NCBI RefSeq assembly: GCF_900112485.1
Contig: NZ_FOMG01000017.1
Coordinates: 25,014 to 89,013 of the forward strand
Direction of reading: 5' to 3'
Length of the DNA stretch: 64,000 nt
DNA from: Clostridium uliginosum
Lineage (GTDB): Bacteria; Bacillota; Clostridia; Clostridiales; Clostridiaceae
A program made the position numbers and the translations under genes. Shown piece by piece: positions 1 through 8,959 of this stretch. Every line of letters begins with the position of its first letter. Within the stretch, counting starts at the first letter, position 1. Below the pieces are notes generated by a model that ran no database searches, was not told where the DNA came from, and saw nothing but the letters and a program-made list of their open reading frames with translations.

Positions 1-1
1 A

Positions 2-790
2 AAGAAAAGAGAAGGCTTCATGCCTTATTGGATTAATAGTAGCAGTAATGATTTAATAAAGAAATTATTACTTAAAGGTGATAACAATATGAAGCTTGAA
101 CTTGAAGAGCTTATAGAAGGAAATTCAATAAGTAAAATAATTGATGATAGCATAGTTATGTCAGAGGTTGAAGATTCTAATGAAAACATTTGGAGTTTTT
201 TACTTATGAGTGGATATTTAAAGGCAGTTAAGACAGAAAATATAAGAGGAAGACTACATTGTGAACTTAAAATTCCAAATGAAGAAGTTCATATCTTTTA
301 TGAAAATTTGATTGAAAAATGGTTTAAAGAATCAATGACAAGTCAAAAATATGAATTGATGTTAAAGACTTTAGTAACTGGTGACATAGAGATTTTTGCA
401 GGATTATTTAAAGAATTTGTAATAAATAATATAAGTTACTTTGACGTATCAGGAAAAGAACCAGAAAGAGTTTATCATGCATTTGTACTTGGAATGCTTA
501 TATCACTTTCAAAAAGTTATGAGGTTAAGTCAAATAAAGAAAGTGGATATGGAAGATATGATGTTATGATAATCCCTAAAAATATTTCTAAAATAGGAAT
601 TATTATTGAATTTAAGAAAATTGATGATTTCTTAAACGATACAATAGAAGAAGGAACACAGAAAGCATTAAAGCAAATTGAAGATAAGAAATATGAAACA
701 GAATTATTAGAAAAAGGAATACAAGATATAGTAAAACTTGCTATTGTTTTTAAAGGGAAAGAAATTAAGGTTACTCAAGGAAATAAATAA
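2..790 (+). CDS. AAA-ATPase-like/PD-(D/E)XK nuclease family protein, C-terminal part, cut by window edge
   Basis: The frame is open to the first bases of the window, so the first Met (position 20) is very probably internal and the gene starts upstream. The start of the visible protein (KPYW-like MPYWINSSSNDLI) resembles the boundary region of the clostridial and Bacteroides AAA-ATPase-like plus DUF1703 family, where an N-terminal ATPase is followed by a PD-(D/E)XK nuclease-like domain. Only that C-terminal domain is visible: GRYDVMIIP followed by IIIEFK gives the D...E-x-K core. These proteins are usually about 500-570 residues and their role is not settled. The gene ends at a repeat element and is not part of the cobalamin block that follows. 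The family assignment is from pattern recognition; the missing half cannot be judged. Confidence 0.75.
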   Translation, partial: KKREGFMPYWINSSSNDLIKKLLLKGDNNMKLELEELIEGNSISKIIDDSIVMSEVEDSNENIWSFLLMSGYLKAVKTENIRGRLHCELKIPNEEVHIFYENLIEKWFKESMTSQKYELMLKTLVTGDIEIFAGLFKEFVINNISYFDVSGKEPERVYHAFVLGMLISLSKSYEVKSNKESGYGRYDVMIIPKNISKIGIIIEFKKIDDFLNDTIEEGTQKALKQIEDKKYETELLEKGIQDIVKLAIVFKGKEIKVTQGNK

Positions 791-859
791 AGCATTGTAA
801 AATAAATAACTAGTCAAATAGATTAGCATACTGACTTGTTATTTTTTTTGCATGTCTAA
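791..859. repeat. Fold-back repeat, family C (short)
   Basis: Imperfect inverted repeat with arms containing AAATAACTAGTCA and TGACTTGTTATTT and outer ends AGCATTG / CATGTCTAA. It follows directly after the stop codon of the upstream gene. The same arms recur more than twenty times in the window, always between genes. It could act as a terminator because the right arm is followed by a T-rich tract, but the sequence family points to a mobile or dispersed element. Confidence 0.8.
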
Positions 860-957
860 TATTGTAAAAATCAATGTTCTTTTAAATTTGCAGTATTTTT
901 TATTTTATAATAAGATATTGCTAATTATAAAAAATAAAAAAGGATGGTAATTTAAAT

Positions 958-1698
958 ATGGGAAAACTTAGAGTTATAGGAATAGGACCTGGAAGTATTG
1001 AAAATATGAGCTTAAGAGCTTTAAAGGCTATTGAAAATAGTGATGTAATTGTAGGATACAATAAATATATAGATATGATAAAAGATTTAGTAGAGGGAAA
1101 AGAAGTTTATTCAACAGGAATGATGGGGGAAGAAGATAGATGCAAGGAGGCTTTAGAACTTTCTAAAGATAAGAATGTAGCACTTATAAGTACTGGAGAT
1201 TCAGGAATTTATGGAATGGCTGGATTAATTCTTGAACTTAGAAAAGATGAAGAGGTTGAAGTAATACCAGGAATTACTGCCTCAAGTTCAGCAGGATCAG
1301 TAGTTGGAGCACCACTTATGCATGATAATTGTAATATTAGTTTAAGTGATCTTATGACACCTTATGAAGATATAAAGAAAAGAGTAAAGTTAGCTGCAGA
1401 AGGTGATTTTGTAATTTCTCTTTATAATCCAAAAAGTAAAGGAAGAAATAAGTACTTGATGGAATGTATTGATATAATTAGAGGATTTAGAAAAGATTCA
1501 ACTCCAGTTGCAGTTGTAAGAAATGCTTTAAGAGATGATCAGAATTATACATTAAGCCAAATAAAAGATTTTGATGATTCAACTGTAGATATGATGTCTA
1601 TTGTTATAGTTGGAAACTCAAAGAGTTATTTGAAAAATGGATATTTTATAACACCAAGAGGATATGCTAGTAAGAAAAGGGATGTTTCAAGAAGATGA
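958..1698 (+). CDS. cobJ: (Cobalt-)precorrin-3B C17-methyltransferase
   Basis: A tetrapyrrole SAM-dependent methyltransferase of 246 residues, the usual length for CobJ/CbiH. It methylates C17 with ring contraction during corrin synthesis. The N-terminus has the family loop GIGPGS, then VIVGYNKYIDMI; later come ISTGDSGIYGMAG and VIPGITASSSA, all typical of CobJ. The start is ATG with AAGGATGG upstream. The stop overlaps the cobK start by four bases (ATGA), so the two are translationally coupled. In a Clostridium with the anaerobic pathway the cobalt-containing substrate is expected (CbiH activity); that part is inference. No cobalamin riboswitch is visible in the 167 bases before the gene. 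Confidence 0.95.
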   Translation: MGKLRVIGIGPGSIENMSLRALKAIENSDVIVGYNKYIDMIKDLVEGKEVYSTGMMGEEDRCKEALELSKDKNVALISTGDSGIYGMAGLILELRKDEEVEVIPGITASSSAGSVVGAPLMHDNCNISLSDLMTPYEDIKKRVKLAAEGDFVISLYNPKSKGRNKYLMECIDIIRGFRKDSTPVAVVRNALRDDQNYTLSQIKDFDDSTVDMMSIVIVGNSKSYLKNGYFITPRGYASKKRDVSRR

Positions 1699-2462
1699 TA
1701 GGATTTATATTAGGAACATCAGAAGGAAGAAAAATTTTATCTTTAATAAATAAATATACTGAGGATATTGCTGTTAGTACAGCTACAAGTTATGGTGGGG
1801 AACTTCTTAAAGAATTTAAGATTAAAGATTTAAACACAAAACCTTTGAATAAAGAAGAAATGTTAAATTGGATAAAGTCTAACAAAATAAAAGTTTTAGT
1901 TGATGCTTCTCACCCTTACGCTAAAGAAGTTACTAAAACTGCTTTGGAATGTGCAAATGAGCTTGAAATTCAATATGTGAGATATGAAAGATTAGGTGCA
2001 CTAGAAAATATTACTGGTGAAGATATAATAAGAGTTAAAAATTATGATGAAGTTATTGATAATATAAAAAAAATAGAAGGAAATATTTTAAACACTACAG
2101 GTGGAAATAATGTTTCTAAGTTTGTAGATATAGACTTTAATTATAGAATTATACATAGGATTCTACCATCGCCTAAAGTTTTAACAAAGATAGTAGATGC
2201 AGGAATTAAAATTAAAGATATAATTGCACTTCAAGGACCAATATCTTATGAACTTGAAAAAGCGTTTATAGCTCAATATGATGTAAAAGCAATTTTAACT
2301 AAGGATAGTGGAATTGAAGGTGGAGTGATAGAAAAACTTAAAGCGGTAAGAGACAACAATATTAAATTAATAGTAATAGAAAAACCTAAGTTTCAGTATG
2401 ATTTAGTATTCAATACTGAAGAGAGCTTGATAAAATTTTTAGTTCATGAATACAAACTTTAA
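1695..2462 (+). CDS. cobK: (Cobalt-)precorrin-6A reductase
   Basis: A 255-residue protein of the CobK/CbiJ family, which reduces precorrin-6A with NAD(P)H. The sequence starts GFILGTSEGRKI, a Rossmann-like beginning with the GTSEGR motif of the family; VDASHPYAKEVT is the second signature (D-A-[ST]-H-P-[FY]-A). TTGGNNVSKF and later LTKDSGIEGG match the C-terminal motif T-K-x-S-G. The length is standard. It overlaps cobJ by four bases and ends the first part of this cobalamin block; about 540 bases with an unrelated VOC gene separate it from cobT. Confidence 0.93.
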   Translation: MIGFILGTSEGRKILSLINKYTEDIAVSTATSYGGELLKEFKIKDLNTKPLNKEEMLNWIKSNKIKVLVDASHPYAKEVTKTALECANELEIQYVRYERLGALENITGEDIIRVKNYDEVIDNIKKIEGNILNTTGGNNVSKFVDIDFNYRIIHRILPSPKVLTKIVDAGIKIKDIIALQGPISYELEKAFIAQYDVKAILTKDSGIEGGVIEKLKAVRDNNIKLIVIEKPKFQYDLVFNTEESLIKFLVHEYKL

Positions 2463-2558
2463 ATGAAAAAACTCTAAGTTTATTTTATACGCTGATAGAA
2501 GATTATAGTGTTAGCATTGATGTGAATTTGTAAATTAAAACAGAATGGAGTTATTAAG

Positions 2559-2963
2559 ATGATTTTCAATAAAATGGTGCCTGAGTTATCTGTTAGTAAT
2601 ATAAATGTATCAAAAAAATTCTATGTTGAGATACTTGGATTTAAGGTAGAGTATGAAAGAAAAGAAGATAAATTTGCTTTTATTTCATTTGATGGTGTTC
2701 AACTCATGCTAGATGAAGGAATTAATGGGAGCTGGAGTACAGGAATGACAGAATATCCATTTGGTAGAGGAATTAACTTTCAGTTTTTTGTAAAAGATAT
2801 TGAGAAAATTATATTGAACTTAAATGATAATAACATAAAATTATTTAAAGAACCTGTTATCAGTGAATATAGAATAAATTTAGAAAAACAAATATTTAAA
2901 GAAATATTAGTACAAGATCCAGATGGATATTTATTACGATTTTCAGAGTTGCAACAAAAGTAA
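2559..2963 (+). CDS. VOC (glyoxalase/bleomycin resistance) family protein
   Basis: A single vicinal-oxygen-chelate domain of 134 residues. The two beta-alpha-beta-beta-beta modules are visible: MVPELSVSNINVSKKFYVEILGFKV, and later GINFQFFVKDIEKII, ending in LVQDPDGYLLRFSE, where the E of the final strand is a typical metal ligand. The substrate cannot be told; close relatives are annotated as bleomycin-resistance-like or glyoxalase-like. The start has GGAG nine bases upstream. It lies between cobK and cobT in the same direction with short gaps and may be co-transcribed, but no link to cobalamin is known for this family. Confidence 0.85.
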   Translation: MIFNKMVPELSVSNINVSKKFYVEILGFKVEYERKEDKFAFISFDGVQLMLDEGINGSWSTGMTEYPFGRGINFQFFVKDIEKIILNLNDNNIKLFKEPVISEYRINLEKQIFKEILVQDPDGYLLRFSELQQK

Positions 2964-3003
2964 TTTATAATTATAAAGTGAAATATGTTTTGGGGGATAT
3001 AAA

Positions 3004-4155
3004 GTGAAAAATTATAATGAGGAATCAAATAAGATAATTGATAAAAACCAAAATGAAAATAGATTAAGAGAAATAATTGATCAAATAGAAGATATAAATA
3101 ATGAAATTGTGGTAAAGGCAAATGAAAGGATGAATTCACTTGCTAAACCTTTAAATAGTCTTGGAAAACTAGAGCAGATGGCGGTTAAGCTTTCAGGAAT
3201 TACAGGAGAAATAAAGAACACATTAGATAAAAGGGCAATAATAATAATGTGTTCTGATAATGGAGTTGTTGAAGAGGGAATTGCATCAGCACCTCAATAT
3301 GTAACTCTAGCCCAAACAATAAATTTTACTAAGGGATTAACAGGGGTTGCGGTAATTGCTAAAGCAAATAATACAGACTTAAAGGTAATTGATATAGGAA
3401 TTAATAGTGACTTTGAACATCCTTTAGTATTGAATAAAAAGATAAGAAAATCAACAAATAACATAGCTAAAGAAAATGCAATGACTTATGATGAAGCTAT
3501 TAATGGAATTTTGATTGGAATAGAAGCTGTTAAAAATGCAAAAGAAGAAGGTTATAAAATTCTTGGAGTTGGAGAAATGGGAATAGGAAACACTTCAACT
3601 AGTAGTGCAATTTTATCATCACTTACAGGCTATAAAGTAGAAGATGTTGTAGGATATGGTGGAGGAATTTTAGAAGATGCTTTTAAAAAGAAAATAGCAG
3701 TAATAAAAAGAGCCATAGAAATAAACAAGCCTAAAATAGATGATCCGATAGATGTGATAGCTAAAATTGGAGGCTTTGATATAGCAGGCATGACAGGGGT
3801 ATTTTTAGGAGCAGCATATTATAAAGTGCCAGTAGTAATTGATGGATTTATATCAGTAGTTGCAGCACTTTTAGCTTTTAGGTTAAATAAAAAAACAAGA
3901 GATTATATGTTTACATCTCATGGCTCAAAAGAGCTTGGATTTAAAGTTGCAATGAAAGAACTTAATTTGCAAGCAATCTTAAATTTAGACATGGGACTTG
4001 GAGAAGGAAGTGGATGCCCACTGGCTTTTTCAATTATGGATTCAGCTTGTGCTGTAATGAATAACATGGCTACATTTAAAGAAGCGGAAATTAATGATAG
4101 TTATTTAGATGAATTAAGGGCTATTCAAAAAAATAACAAGAACATTATCAACTAG
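3004..4155 (+). CDS. cobT: Nicotinate-nucleotide-dimethylbenzimidazole phosphoribosyltransferase
   Basis: A CobT of 383 residues, which transfers ribose phosphate to the lower-ligand base to make alpha-ribazole phosphate. Landmarks are LNSLGKLEQMAVKLSGITG, MCSDNGVVEEG, GVGEMGIGNTSTSSAIL, GGFDIAGMTGVFLGAA and DMGLGEGSGCPLAF, with the E of the last motif the expected catalytic base. The family is usually about 350 residues; this one carries about 30 extra charged residues at the N-terminus. The start is GTG after a run of five Gs (GGGGGAT). A hairpin follows at 4199-4242. Confidence 0.96.
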   Translation: MKNYNEESNKIIDKNQNENRLREIIDQIEDINNEIVVKANERMNSLAKPLNSLGKLEQMAVKLSGITGEIKNTLDKRAIIIMCSDNGVVEEGIASAPQYVTLAQTINFTKGLTGVAVIAKANNTDLKVIDIGINSDFEHPLVLNKKIRKSTNNIAKENAMTYDEAINGILIGIEAVKNAKEEGYKILGVGEMGIGNTSTSSAILSSLTGYKVEDVVGYGGGILEDAFKKKIAVIKRAIEINKPKIDDPIDVIAKIGGFDIAGMTGVFLGAAYYKVPVVIDGFISVVAALLAFRLNKKTRDYMFTSHGSKELGFKVAMKELNLQAILNLDMGLGEGSGCPLAFSIMDSACAVMNNMATFKEAEINDSYLDELRAIQKNNKNIIN

Positions 4156-4198
4156 ATATAATTAAGATCGATATTATATTTATTAAATATCTTATAAC

Positions 4199-4242
4199 AA
4201 TAAACATTATCATATATTATCAAATGATAATGTTTATTTTGC
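4199..4242 (+). terminator. Terminator-like hairpin after cobT
   Basis: Perfect 15-base arms (4199-4213 and 4224-4238, AATAAACATTATCAT and its complement) with a 10-base loop, followed by TTTT. Likely ends the cobT transcript. Confidence 0.6.
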
Positions 4243-4282
4243 GTTAATAAGATAATAATAGATAAACAGTATATTTAGAAAA

Positions 4283-4320
4283 AAAGCGTACTAGTAAAAA
4301 GTATCTTACTAGTACGCTTT
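4283..4320. terminator. Bidirectional terminator between cobT and the peptide transporter
   Basis: Perfect 14-base arms (AAAGCGTACTAGTA, 4283-4296, and complement at 4307-4320) flanked by A-runs on the left and T-runs on the right, so it can work on both strands. It sits just after the stop of the minus-strand peptide transporter gene. Confidence 0.85.
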
Positions 4321-4330
4321 CTATATAATA

Positions 4331-5737
4331 TTATTTCATCATTGCTACTAATCTCTTATTTAAAGTTAATAGTATTAATCCTATAACGATTGAAATTACA
4401 GCTATTCCACCAAATATTTCTAAGTGTCCTAAAGTTTCAGTGTATGCAGCAACACATCCTGCTATTTTATTACCAACAAAACTACTTAATAACCATACAC
4501 CCATTAGGAATGATGCAAGCTTAGCTGGTGCTAATGAACTTACCATTGAAAGTCCTACTGGTGATAAGCAAAGTTCTGCAATTGTATTAAGATAATAAGC
4601 TCCTACTAACCATAACATGTTAGCTTTTACTGCAGTATCAGTTACATTTCCGCCTCTTTGCATAACAGCTCCTACCATTAGTAAGAAACCAACACCTAAC
4701 ATTATCAAACCAATTGCCATTTTTGTAGGAATGCTTAAATCCCCTTTTTCTCTGTTAGCTAATTTAATCCACAATTTTGATATTGGTATTCCCATTAATA
4801 TTATAAATAATGGATTTAATGATTGGAACCATGAAACTGGCATCTCCCATACACCAACTTGTCTGTTTATGTAATCTTGAGCATAAATTGTAAGTGAACT
4901 TCCAGCTTGCTCAAAGCCTGTCCAGAAAATTATAACAAAAGCTGCCAATATACATATAACGATAGTTCTATTTTTTTCTTGTTTAGTTAAAGGTCTATTT
5001 ACTGTTTCTTTATCTACAATGTTTTTTGCTTTGCCTACTGCTGTTTTACCAATGTCTCCAAGATATCTGTCTGACAGTAAGTTAAATAATATTTGTCCTA
5101 TAACCATACCAATACCAGCAACCAAGAAACCATATCTAAATCCGTAATGTATAATTTCTCCTGCTTGTTTTGTTACCATTATTTTTTCAGCTAAAGTACC
5201 ACATATAAGAGGAGATATAAATGATCCTACATTTATTCCCATATAGAAAATAGTGAAGGCGGCATCTTTTCTTTTATCTCCTTCAGGATATAAGTGTCCA
5301 ACTAGTGTTGAAATGTTTGGTTTAAAGAAACCATTACCAATTATAAGTAAAAATAATCCTAGATATAACGCCGTCATACTTTGATTTGAAAATAATACAA
5401 ATTGACCTATAGCTATTATTATTCCACCAATAGTAATAGCTTTTCTTTGTCCTATATATCTGTCAGAAATATATCCACCAACTATTGGAGTAAGAAATAC
5501 AAGTGATGCAAACGTACCGTACATATTTAATGCTGATGCTTTGTCAACACCAAGACCACCTCGTACAAATTCTGTAGTTAAATACAGTACAAGTAAGGCT
5601 CTCATTCCATAGTAACTAAATCTTTCCCACATTTCAGTGAAAAATAACAAATACAATCCTGGTGGGTGTTTCATCTTGCTTGTTTTATTCTCTGAAACTT
5701 CATTCGTCATTTCACCATTTGTCTGTCTAAGTTCCAT
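4331..5737 (-). CDS. dtpT: POT family proton-dependent di/tripeptide transporter
   Basis: An integral membrane proton/oligopeptide symporter with about 12-14 predicted membrane helices. The family signature is clear near the N-terminus: HPPGLYLLFFTEMWERFSYYGMR, containing the E-x-x-E-R-F-x-Y-Y POT motif (here FTEMWERFSYYG), then the second signature GNGFFKPNISTLVGHLY. I place the start at the ATG of MELRQTNGE rather than a TTG two codons upstream, because AGAGG lies six bases before that ATG; this gives 468 residues, normal for the family. Transcribed alone, with about 300 gene-free bases upstream. Confidence 0.95.
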   Translation of the reverse strand: MELRQTNGEMTNEVSENKTSKMKHPPGLYLLFFTEMWERFSYYGMRALLVLYLTTEFVRGGLGVDKASALNMYGTFASLVFLTPIVGGYISDRYIGQRKAITIGGIIIAIGQFVLFSNQSMTALYLGLFLLIIGNGFFKPNISTLVGHLYPEGDKRKDAAFTIFYMGINVGSFISPLICGTLAEKIMVTKQAGEIIHYGFRYGFLVAGIGMVIGQILFNLLSDRYLGDIGKTAVGKAKNIVDKETVNRPLTKQEKNRTIVICILAAFVIIFWTGFEQAGSSLTIYAQDYINRQVGVWEMPVSWFQSLNPLFIILMGIPISKLWIKLANREKGDLSIPTKMAIGLIMLGVGFLLMVGAVMQRGGNVTDTAVKANMLWLVGAYYLNTIAELCLSPVGLSMVSSLAPAKLASFLMGVWLLSSFVGNKIAGCVAAYTETLGHLEIFGGIAVISIVIGLILLTLNKRLVAMMK

Positions 5738-5743
5738 AATCAA

Positions 5744-6061
5744 CCTCTTCTTTCGCTCATTTTTAATAATATTGTAATTTTAACAATTAATTTGACATTT
5801 CGCAAGTTTTAAATTGCATTTTTATGAACAAATGAATTATTCTTCATACTTTTGTAATGTATAAATATACATTATAAAAATTAATTAACATTTATCTTTC
5901 ACAACAAAAACTTCATACAATTATTATTTTATTATTATAGTTATGAGTTTATTTGCAATTACTTATAATAACAATTTTTTTATTAAAGAATAGACAACTA
6001 TATTAAAAAATATATTTATTTGATAATTATTCATTTTTAAAAAAATTATACATGTCACATT
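5744..6061. other. Gene-free stretch upstream of the peptide transporter
   Basis: About 320 very AT-rich bases without a convincing gene, repeat or strong hairpin. It must contain the promoter of the minus-strand transporter gene; no single promoter stands out. Confidence 0.5.
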
Positions 6062-6289
6062 ATGAAAGATTTCAATAAATTTCCTGCACTTTTTATACTC
6101 AAATTCAAATTTTCAGATAAAGTTAAAGCTATAGTTTTGTTCTTTGATAGGTTAACAGATGAGGAATTAAAGGCTATTAAGCCTTGGATAAAGAATACAA
6201 CTGAAGAAAAACTAGCACAAAAGGATACAGAAGTTTTAGATTCAGATAAGAAGGAGTTTATAAGTATGGTAGCAAGTAAAATTGAATAA
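6062..6289 (+). pseudogene. Small uncharacterised ORF, perhaps the tail of a lost gene
   Basis: Encodes 75 residues with a soluble, helix-rich look (FFDRLTDEELKAIKPWIKN, then a charged tail). No ribosome-binding site precedes the ATG. The composition resembles real protein more than random AT-rich sequence, and the C-terminal part is reminiscent of the end of Rpn/PD-(D/E)XK putative transposases common in clostridia, but I cannot confirm this. An overlapping minus-strand reading frame looks like a shadow. It lies in a stretch with several broken genes. Confidence 0.3.
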
Positions 6290-6335
6290 ATAGTGGGATA
6301 TGTTTGACCTACACAAAGCATATCGAGACTAATTT

Positions 6336-6818
6336 CTATGATTCAATAATACTATTTAAAATCATTCCAATAACCACGAGTAGTATTCCTATTAGACTAA
6401 TAAATGTTGGAATCTTATCATGAAATATAAATACTCCTCCGATCACTGTAAATATTACCTCACCAGACTGTGTTGATTCTATGACTGCTAACTTATGTGT
6501 ATCACTGCTTACTATATCAGTTGCTTTAAAAAATAGTATTGTAGCAATAATTCCTGAGAAAACAGCAACTATTAAAGACTGAAATATTTGTTCTTTACTT
6601 GGTAAACCAACAGATAATACGCCAGAGATTGATATGATTACCCAAAATGGCATACTGCATAGTGTCATACCAAAAACTCTTTGAAAGGTATTAAATCTAT
6701 CACCACAAACCTCCATCATTTTACGATTACCAAGTGGATAAGAAAATGCGGCTAAAATAACAGGTACAATACTATGGAAAATTGCAACTGGATTAAAAGT
6801 ATCTTTTTCATTATTCAT
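6336..6818 (-). pseudogene. EmrE-type multidrug efflux transporter, C-terminal half only
   Basis: The 160 residues match the second half of the roughly 310-residue multidrug-resistance efflux (EmrE/DMT-like) family: FSYPLGNRKMMEVCGDRF, NTFQRVFGMTLCSMPFW and ESTQSGEVIFTVIGG are typical. The first five membrane helices are missing, and no ribosome-binding site precedes the apparent Met. The break lies at about 6790-6818, exactly where a cupin-regulator remnant on the other strand also loses its N-terminus. A single deletion removing the 5' halves of two divergent genes explains both. Expression and function are unlikely. Confidence 0.8.
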
Positions 6819-7173
6819 TGATGAAAATCAAGATGATTTGAAGGTAATATATCAAAATGACATTAGTCCAATAATAGAAGATGATAATAGAATGAGGTTG
6901 TATCCAATATTTCCATTTGATGCGAATAAGGGCTTTGAAATATTCACCATAGAGTTGGAACCAGGCTGTAATCATATATCTACTCCTCATAATGATGGTG
7001 TAGAAGAATACATTATAGTTACTGAAGGTGAAATTGAAGTGGATATAAATGATAAAAAATTTATATTACAAAAGGGTAATTCTATTAGATTTATGGCTAA
7101 TAAGCCACATACATATAAGAATATAAATCAAAATATGTCAGTATTCCAAAATATAATACTTTATTTTAAATAA
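6799..7173 (+). pseudogene. Cupin domain of an XRE-type regulator, N-terminal HTH lost
   Basis: The readable protein (from a TTG at 6838, 111 residues) is a single cupin_2 domain: ELEPGCNHISTPHNDGVEEYIIVTEG, then FILQKGNSIRFMANKPHTYKN. Family members of this type are about 180 residues with an N-terminal helix-turn-helix and sense small ligands. Here the frame stays open upstream and still reads like the linker of such regulators (SFSLFIDENQDDLKVI) back to about 6799, where homology to the family appears to stop. There is no ribosome-binding site before the TTG. I read it as the C-terminal remnant of a regulator that once controlled the neighbouring exporter. Confidence 0.65.
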
Positions 7174-7395
7174 TATAGTTAATACGTAACCTTCTTATAT
7201 GGTATAACAGTAAAAATATTCCACATACAAATCAATAACTTTTGGCTGTGTTTGTAAAATTAATTGTCCATTATTAATTAATATGATAATATATTCATAT
7301 TGTTTTTATTAAAGAGTTATTTTATTTAAACATATTTAAACAATATTGAAAAATTATCATTATAAACAAATGACTAATTGAAAGGAGATTTTAAT

Positions 7396-8871
7396 ATGAA
7401 ATTATGGTCTATGATTGCTATTGCAGTTTATATACTTATTTTGTTTGTGATAGGGTACTATTCTTACAGAAAAACATCTAATATTTCAGATTATATGCTA
7501 GGTGGTAGAGGACTCGGACCTTTGGTTACAGCACTATCTGCTGGTGCAAGTGATATGAGTGGCTGGATGCTTATGGGACTTCCAGGTGCAGTCTATTTAA
7601 CTGGCATTTCCAGCATCTGGTTAGGGGTAGGATTAACAGTAGGAGCTTACTTAAACTATCGTTTATTAGCTCCAAGGTTTAGAGTTTATACAGAACTTGC
7701 AAATGATTCATTAACAGTTCCAGACTATTTAGAAAATCGATTTAAAGACAAATCTAATATGCTTAGACTTGTATCAGGTATAATAATACTTGTTTTCTTT
7801 GTTCTTTATGTTTCATCTGGGGTTGTAGCTGGTGGAAAATTATTTGAAAATACTTTTGGGTTAACTTATACAATGGGTGTAGTAGTTACCCTAGCAGTAG
7901 TTGTTATTTATACATACTTTGGTGGATTTTTGGCAGTAAGTCTTACAGATTTCTTCCAAGGAACTCTAATGTTTATTACATTAATAATGGTACCAGTTGT
8001 AACATTTATGAACATAGGTGTAGACCCTGGAACATTTGCAAATAGAATCAAAGATATTGATCCTGCATTGTTCGATATATTTAGAGGAACAAGTGTAGCT
8101 ACTATTCTAAGTTTTTTAGCTTGGGGACTTGGCTATTTTGGGCAACCACATATTATTGTTCGTTTTATGGCAATTAAATCTCCAAATGAATTAAAATCAG
8201 CAAGAAGAATAGGTATTGGTTGGATGGCAATAGGTCTTTTAGGTTCAGTTGCAAGTGGTCTTACAGGACTTGTTTATTTTACAGAACACAAAAGTCCATT
8301 AAGTGATCCAGAAACAGTTTTTCTTCGACTTGGAGATATTCTATTTCATCCGTTCATTACAGGAATCATACTAGCTGCAGTACTTGCTGCTATTATGAGT
8401 ACTATTTCCTCTCAACTTTTAGTTTGCTCAAGTTCTATTACAAAGGACTTTTACTTAACATTTTTTAATAAAGAAGCTTCACAAAAAGAACAAATGTTAA
8501 TAGGTAGATTATCTGTGCTAGTAGTTGCAGCGTTTGCTACAATTTTTGCATACTTACCAAATAAAACTATTCTTGATATAGTTGGGCAAGCGTGGGCCGG
8601 TTTTGGTTCAGCGTTTGGACCAGTGCTTTTATTAAGCCTTTATTGGAAGAGGATGACTAAATGGGGAGCACTATTTGGTATGATTGTTGGAGGATTAACA
8701 GTTATTTTATGGATTAGTTTTGGTTTATCTGGTTACATATATGAGATGATTCCAGGATTTTCACTATCACTTATATCTGTTATAGTTGGTAGTCTTATGA
8801 CTAAAAAACCGGATGAGTCCATTAATAAAGATTTCATTAGTATGGAAGAAATATTAACAAATATGAATTAA
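7396..8871 (+). CDS. putP: Sodium/proline symporter
   Basis: An SSS-family sodium:solute symporter, 491 residues from the ATG at 7396, chosen over an upstream TTG because AAAGGAG lies nine bases before it. About 13 membrane helices are expected. PutP landmarks: DYMLGGRGLGPLVTALSAGASDMSGWMLMG near the N-terminus (the SAGASDMSGWL-type motif of proline symporters), VPDYLENRF, and GQPHIIVRFMAI, followed by AIMSTISSQLLVCSSS, which carries the Ser/Thr residues of the second sodium site. It imports proline for osmoprotection or as a Stickland substrate (inference). Single gene with a long AT-rich promoter region. Confidence 0.95.
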   Translation: MKLWSMIAIAVYILILFVIGYYSYRKTSNISDYMLGGRGLGPLVTALSAGASDMSGWMLMGLPGAVYLTGISSIWLGVGLTVGAYLNYRLLAPRFRVYTELANDSLTVPDYLENRFKDKSNMLRLVSGIIILVFFVLYVSSGVVAGGKLFENTFGLTYTMGVVVTLAVVVIYTYFGGFLAVSLTDFFQGTLMFITLIMVPVVTFMNIGVDPGTFANRIKDIDPALFDIFRGTSVATILSFLAWGLGYFGQPHIIVRFMAIKSPNELKSARRIGIGWMAIGLLGSVASGLTGLVYFTEHKSPLSDPETVFLRLGDILFHPFITGIILAAVLAAIMSTISSQLLVCSSSITKDFYLTFFNKEASQKEQMLIGRLSVLVVAAFATIFAYLPNKTILDIVGQAWAGFGSAFGPVLLLSLYWKRMTKWGALFGMIVGGLTVILWISFGLSGYIYEMIPGFSLSLISVIVGSLMTKKPDESINKDFISMEEILTNMN

Positions 8872-8896
8872 AAAAGAATTATTGTGTATTAAATAG

Positions 8897-8953
8897 CACC
8901 CCATTAAGTAGATATAACAAAAGAAACTGTTGTAAAATCTATTTAGTGGGGTG
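8897..8953 (+). promoter_or_regulatory. Hairpin covering the ribosome-binding site of the lipoprotein remnant
   Basis: Left arm 8897-8913 (starting CACCCCATTAAG) pairs with 8937-8953 (ending TTTAGTGGGGTG) over 17 base pairs with two G-U wobbles. The right arm contains the GGGGTGAT that serves as ribosome-binding site for the ATG at 8960. It could restrain translation of that gene, or end the putP message, although the usual T-run is missing. Confidence 0.55.
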
Positions 8954-8959
8954 ATTTGA

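Noticed and set aside
6055..6321. 88-residue minus-strand frame
   Set aside because: Shadow of the 6062-6289 frame; hydrophobic, with no start signal.
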